In this document: positions 32,720 to 36,500 of the stretch, one piece after another
Position numbering within the stretch: the stretch's first letter is position 1
How the letters are laid out: every line of letters starts with the position of its first letter
Origin: Candidatus Hydrogenedentota bacterium
Lineage (GTDB): Bacteria > Hydrogenedentota > Hydrogenedentia > Hydrogenedentales > CAITNO01
Length of the DNA stretch: 36,500 nt
Direction: 5' to 3'
Assembly (NCBI GenBank): GCA_012730105.1
Contig: JAAYBJ010000030.1
Location: 1 to 36,500 of the forward strand
Notes under the pieces: generated by a model
Told to the model about the DNA's origin: nothing
The model's database searches: none
Seen by the model: only the letters and a program-made list of their open reading frames with translations
Translations under genes and position numbers: made by a program

Positions 32720-35311
32720 ATGCCTTGGACCTTTGACGAGAAAACAGAAACGGGCCTGAGTGAAGCGGAAGCGCAGCGTCGTTTCACGGAAGAAGGCGCC
32801 AATGAATTGCCCTCATCTGCGCGACGTGGCGTTTTCAGCATTGCCCTGGAGGTAATCCGGGAACCGATGTTCCTGATGCTGGTGGCCTGTGGCATGTTGT
32901 ACCTGTTCCTGGGCGAGCCGGTTGACGCCGCCATGCTGCTGGGCTTTGTCTTTGTGGTTATGGGCATAACCATCGTGCAGGAACGGCGCACGGAACACGC
33001 CCTGGACGCGCTGCGCGATCTTTCCAGCCCGCGCGCGCTGGTCATCCGTGACGGACGCCAGCGCCGTATTCCGGGACGCGAAGTGGTGCGTGGTGACTGG
33101 ATGATTCTGTCTGAAGGCGACCGGGTGCCGGCCGATGCCGTGTTACGGCATGTCATCAATCTCAGCGCCGATGAATCGCTGTTGACCGGGGAATCCGTTG
33201 CGGTCCGCAAGGCGGCGGAGTCGGGCGTTCCCGAGGCGGTGCGGCCCGGGGGCGACGACCTGCCCTTTGTCTATTCCGGCACCCTGGTCACCAGCGGGCA
33301 GGGTGTGGCCGAGGTGCAGGCTACGGGCATGCACACAGAACTCGGTAAGATCGGCAAGTCCCTCCAGGATGTCAGCCAGGAAAGTACCTTGTTGCAGCGG
33401 GAAACCCGGCGACTCGTGGGAAATCTTGCGCTGTTCGGACTGGCGCTCTGCGTCCTGGTGGTGGTGGTCTACGGCGTTACGCGGGGCAACACTACTGACT
33501 CCTGGGTACAGGGGATTCTGGCAGGACTGACCTTGGCCATGGCGACGCTGCCGGAGGAATTCCCCGTGGTGCTGACCGTGTTTCTCGCGCTCGGGGCCTG
33601 GCGCATTTCCCATAACCGCGTACTGACGCGCCGCATGCCCGCCGTCGAGACCCTGGGCGCGGCCACCGTTCTGTGTACCGACAAGACGGGCACTCTCACC
33701 CTCAACCAGATGTCAGTGCGCCGCCTGTACGCGGACGGTCTGCATTTTGTCGCTGATGAGGCCGCCGAAGGCGTGTTACCCGAGGCTTTCCACACCCTGT
33801 TGGAGTTCGGCATCCTGGCGAGCAAGCGCGACCCCTTCGATCCGATGGATAAAGCCTTGAAACAGCTGGGCGAACGGTATCTGGCGCATACCGAACATTT
33901 GCACGCGAATTGGACCCTGGTCCGCGAGTATCCGCTGTCGCCGGAATTGTTGGCCTTATCCCACGTTTGGCGCTCCCCCGGCGGTTCTGATTATGAAATT
34001 TCGGCCAAAGGCGCGCCCGAGGCCATTGCGGACCTGTGCCATCTTTCCCCCGGGGAAACCGAAGCCATCAACACCCAGGTCGCAGCGATGGCGGAGGACG
34101 GCCTGCGCGTGCTGGGCGTGGCCATGTCCCGCTTTACGGAAACCGATCTGCCCGAGGTACAGCACGATTTCAATTTTAAATTTATCGGCCTGATCGGACT
34201 TGCCGACCCGGTGCGCCCCACGGTGCCCGGGGCCGTTGCCGAATGCGCCACGGCGGGTGTGCGGGTCATCATGATTACGGGGGATAATCCGGGCACGGCC
34301 CAAAGCATCGCGCGGCAGATCGGATTGGGCGGACCGGACCATTGCATTACAGGTCCGGAACTGGATGCCATGAGCGATGCGGAACTGGCGGAGCGCATCC
34401 GGGATGTCCGTGTTTTCGCCCGCGCCGTGCCCGAGCAAAAACTGCGAATTGTTAACGCCCTTAAGGCCAACGGCGAAATTGTGGCCATGACGGGCGACGG
34501 GGTCAACGACGCGCCCGCGCTGAAGGCGGCGCACATCGGCATTGCCATGGGCGGGCGGGGCACGGATGTCGCCCGCGAATCGGCGGGGCTGGTGCTGCTG
34601 GATGATGATTTTTCCTCCATTGTAAAGGCCATCCGGATGGGCCGCCGGATTTATGACAACATACGCAAGGCCGTCGCCTATATTCTCGCCGTGCACGTGC
34701 CCATCGCCGGCCTCTCCATCCTGCCCGTGTTCATGACGGATTGGCCGCTGCTATTGCTTCCCGTGCATGTGGTGTTCCTGGAACTGATCATTGACCCCGC
34801 CTGCTCCCTGATTTTCGAAGCGGAGGACGCTGAACCCGGTATCATGGGCCGTCCCCCGCGCAAACCGGATGAACGCCTGTTCAATGCAAATACGGTCGTC
34901 CTCAGTGTGCTCCAGGGAGCGGTGGTGCTTGCTGTCATCCTGGGGGTAATCCTGTTTTCCTCGCTGCTTGGCCATCCGGACGAGAATACCCGGCGCATGC
35001 TGGCTTTCGTGACCCTCGTTGTTTCAAATGTGGCCTTGATCTTGACGAACCGTTCCTGGAACCGCACCATCCTGTCCATGCTGAAACAGCCTAACCGCGC
35101 GCTCTGGTGGGTGGTCGGCGGCGCGGTTGCCGGGCTTGGCCTGATTTTGAGCGTGCCCTTTCTGCGCGATCTGTTCCATTTCAGCGTCCCCCACGTTCTG
35201 GACCTGTTGGTGTGTTTTATTGCCGGCATCCTTGGTATCATCTGGTTTGAGGCGCTGAAGGTCATCCGGCAGTGGCGGCGCCAGCGAAAAGAGTTCGCCG
35301 GCGGCGTATGA
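32720..35311 (+). CDS. P-type cation-transporting ATPase (P2-like, calcium-type family)
   Basis: 863 residues. It pumps a cation across the inner membrane through a phospho-aspartate cycle. An N-terminal cation-ATPase domain (FDEKTETGLSEAEAQRRF...NELP) is followed by M1-M2, the actuator domain with TGE (156-158), M3-M4 with PEEFP (278-282), the phosphorylation site Asp321 in DKTGTLT, the nucleotide domain with KGAPE (430-434), TGDN (520-523), GDGVND (592-597), and M5-M10. In M6 the ion-site region reads LELIIDPACSLIFEAE. Classical Ca2+ pumps have PEGLP in M4 and NLVTDGLPA in M6, so PEEFP and IIDPA mark a distinct bacterial branch with unsettled ion preference. GGAG lies 5 bases before the ATG. 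The beta-propeller gene follows after 35 bases. Confidence 0.9.
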   Translation: MPWTFDEKTETGLSEAEAQRRFTEEGANELPSSARRGVFSIALEVIREPMFLMLVACGMLYLFLGEPVDAAMLLGFVFVVMGITIVQERRTEHALDALRDLSSPRALVIRDGRQRRIPGREVVRGDWMILSEGDRVPADAVLRHVINLSADESLLTGESVAVRKAAESGVPEAVRPGGDDLPFVYSGTLVTSGQGVAEVQATGMHTELGKIGKSLQDVSQESTLLQRETRRLVGNLALFGLALCVLVVVVYGVTRGNTTDSWVQGILAGLTLAMATLPEEFPVVLTVFLALGAWRISHNRVLTRRMPAVETLGAATVLCTDKTGTLTLNQMSVRRLYADGLHFVADEAAEGVLPEAFHTLLEFGILASKRDPFDPMDKALKQLGERYLAHTEHLHANWTLVREYPLSPELLALSHVWRSPGGSDYEISAKGAPEAIADLCHLSPGETEAINTQVAAMAEDGLRVLGVAMSRFTETDLPEVQHDFNFKFIGLIGLADPVRPTVPGAVAECATAGVRVIMITGDNPGTAQSIARQIGLGGPDHCITGPELDAMSDAELAERIRDVRVFARAVPEQKLRIVNALKANGEIVAMTGDGVNDAPALKAAHIGIAMGGRGTDVARESAGLVLLDDDFSSIVKAIRMGRRIYDNIRKAVAYILAVHVPIAGLSILPVFMTDWPLLLLPVHVVFLELIIDPACSLIFEAEDAEPGIMGRPPRKPDERLFNANTVVLSVLQGAVVLAVILGVILFSSLLGHPDENTRRMLAFVTLVVSNVALILTNRSWNRTILSMLKQPNRALWWVVGGAVAGLGLILSVPFLRDLFHFSVPHVLDLLVCFIAGILGIIWFEALKVIRQWRRQRKEFAGGV

Positions 35312-35346
35312 AGGCGGCAATACGAAAACATCAAGAGGAGCAACGC

Positions 35347-36500
35347 ATGAACTATTGTTTCAAGAAGGCCAACGTAACCTTGCTGTGCGGGTTTGCCGTG
35401 CTTGTACTGGCGGCTGTGGCCGTGGCCGATTGGCCCCAGATGGCCGGCCCGGACAGAAACAATATTTCAGCGGAGACTGGGCTGGCCCGTGCCTGGCCGG
35501 AAAGTGGTCCGCGCGTGCTTTGGACCGTTCCCCTCGGCGGCGGGTTCGCCTCCCCCTCCATTCTGGACGGCAAGGTGTACCTGCTGGACCGGATCGGGGA
35601 GGCACAGGACAACCTGCGCTGTTTCGACTTGGAAACCGGCAAGGAACTGTGGCATTACGCCTATGACGCGCCGGGCAGCGTCAGCCATGACGGTTCGCGG
35701 ACCGCGCCCACTTTGGAAGGCAACCGGCTTTACTGTGTGGGATTGTTCGGCCATTTCACCTGCCTGGACCTGGCTACCCGCCAGCCTGTATGGAGCAAGA
35801 ACATCCGCAGCGATTTTGGCGTGGACACCCCTAAATGGGGGGTGGCCCAGGCGCCTTCCCTATACAAAAACCTGGTCATTGTGGCGCCCCAGGCGCCCGA
35901 CGCCTTTGTGGCCGCCTACGACAAGGACAGCGGCGAGATCATCTGGAAAACGAAAGAACTGGGAAGCGTCGGGTATTCGACCCCGGTTATTGTCACCTTG
36001 TGCGGTGTGGACCAGGCGGTCATGATCAATGCGCCGCCCCGGGAGGACGCGGGCACGGGTAGCGTTAACGGTATTTCTTTGGAAGACGGGTCGCTCCTGT
36101 GGTCGTATCATAACTGGCAATGCAAAATTCCCATTCCCTATGCCACGGCGCTGCCGGAAGACCGCCTGTTCATTACGGGCGGCTACCGGGCAGGTTCCGC
36201 CATGATACAACTGCGCCGGGAAGGGGAGCGCTTTACCGTGCGGGAATTGTTTAGAACGGACGCGTGCGGCAGCCAGATCCAGCAACCCGTGTTTTACCAG
36301 GGCCATCTTTATGTGAACAGCAATTCCAATGAGCGCGAAGACGGCATGATGTGCCTGACCCTGGACGGCAAGATCCTGTGGCAGACACGTGATAAAAGCC
36401 AGGCCTTTTTTTCAACGACCTTTGAACGGGGCCCGCTGATGCTCGCCGACAATCTCATCCTCAACCTGGATGGGAAACGGGGTGACCTGTACCTCATCGA
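35347..36500 (+). CDS. Exported PQQ-type beta-propeller repeat protein (runs off the window)
   Basis: 384 complete codons are visible, with no stop before the window edge. The ATG at 35347 has AAGAGGAG 6 bases upstream. Residues about 10-28 form a signal peptide (VTLLCGFAVLVLAAVAVA). The mature start DWPQMAGPDRNNIS is the hallmark of PQQ-like propeller proteins of Planctomycetes-type bacteria (compare DWPQWRGP.RDG). Repeated blades show W-docking phrases: VLWTVPLGGGFASPSILDGKVYLLD (by its ILDGKVYLLD core), CFDLETGKELWHY, CLDLATRQPVWSK, AYDKDSGEIIWKT and CLTLDGKILWQT. Such folds resemble BamB or quinoprotein dehydrogenases; no PQQ-binding residues can be confirmed. It follows the P-type ATPase by 35 bases and may be co-transcribed with it. 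Confidence 0.83.
   Translation, partial: MNYCFKKANVTLLCGFAVLVLAAVAVADWPQMAGPDRNNISAETGLARAWPESGPRVLWTVPLGGGFASPSILDGKVYLLDRIGEAQDNLRCFDLETGKELWHYAYDAPGSVSHDGSRTAPTLEGNRLYCVGLFGHFTCLDLATRQPVWSKNIRSDFGVDTPKWGVAQAPSLYKNLVIVAPQAPDAFVAAYDKDSGEIIWKTKELGSVGYSTPVIVTLCGVDQAVMINAPPREDAGTGSVNGISLEDGSLLWSYHNWQCKIPIPYATALPEDRLFITGGYRAGSAMIQLRREGERFTVRELFRTDACGSQIQQPVFYQGHLYVNSNSNEREDGMMCLTLDGKILWQTRDKSQAFFSTTFERGPLMLADNLILNLDGKRGDLYLI

Overview
The window reads as chromosomal DNA of a GC-rich, probably anaerobic or fermentative, Gram-negative-type bacterium that degrades glycans. Support: a complete trimeric NAD-linked [FeFe] hydrogenase; a 2-hydroxyacyl-CoA dehydratase-family protein; several secreted or cytoplasmic glycosidases; a Tat-exported Gfo/Idh/MocA oxidoreductase; a PQQ-type beta-propeller protein; and a surface protein built of carboxypeptidase-regulatory-like repeats. 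This mix is common in the Planctomycetes/Lentisphaerae/Hydrogenedentes part of the tree, but that placement is inference. No rRNA or tRNA gene was seen.

Layout. 1-126: the edge of an insertion sequence, with the first 20 codons of a transposase on the minus strand. 127-801: AT-rich, no credible gene. 802-5299 (minus): a GH2 beta-mannosidase and a YfhO-type multi-spanning membrane protein. 5300-6293: an AT-rich intergenic stretch with a G-quadruplex-like tract and a hairpin. 6294-8111 (plus): a secreted purple-acid-phosphatase-like metallophosphoesterase. 8365-15012 (plus): a tight five-gene operon of a membrane-anchored nine-repeat beta-sandwich protein followed by ATPase, permease, ATPase, permease (two ABC-2 type exporters). 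15153-15231: a nested palindromic repeat. 15320-16552 (plus): a solitary 2-hydroxyacyl-CoA dehydratase subunit. 16587-17291 (minus): a REP-associated tyrosine transposase (RAYT) whose own reading frame carries a palindromic repeat array. 17369-19458 (minus): an EF-G-like GTPase with its own promoter and terminator. 19626-24173 (minus): hydB-hydA-hydC, an NAD-linked and probably electron-bifurcating [FeFe] hydrogenase. 24535-24807 (plus): a bacterial acyl-CoA-binding protein. 24884-29327 (minus): a Tat-exported oxidoreductase, a 760-bp intergenic region with paired hairpins, and a GH36 alpha-galactosidase. 29527-30057 (plus): a small nucleotidyltransferase. 30069-32570 (minus): an N-acetylhexosamine-kinase-like enzyme and a GH29 alpha-L-fucosidase. 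32720-36500 (plus): a P-type cation ATPase and the start of a beta-propeller protein that runs off the window.

How the genes may work together. Beta-mannosidase, alpha-galactosidase, alpha-L-fucosidase and a hexosamine kinase-like enzyme together fit breakdown of host- or algal-type glycans (N-glycans, mucin, galactomannan). The hydrogenase would dispose of the fermentation electrons as H2, or take H2 up. The least explained unit is the 8365-15012 operon, where a large beta-sandwich repeat protein is coupled to two ABC-2 exporters; it is the best candidate here for an undescribed system. The RAYT with in-frame palindromes and two other structured repeat elements are the most notable non-coding signals.
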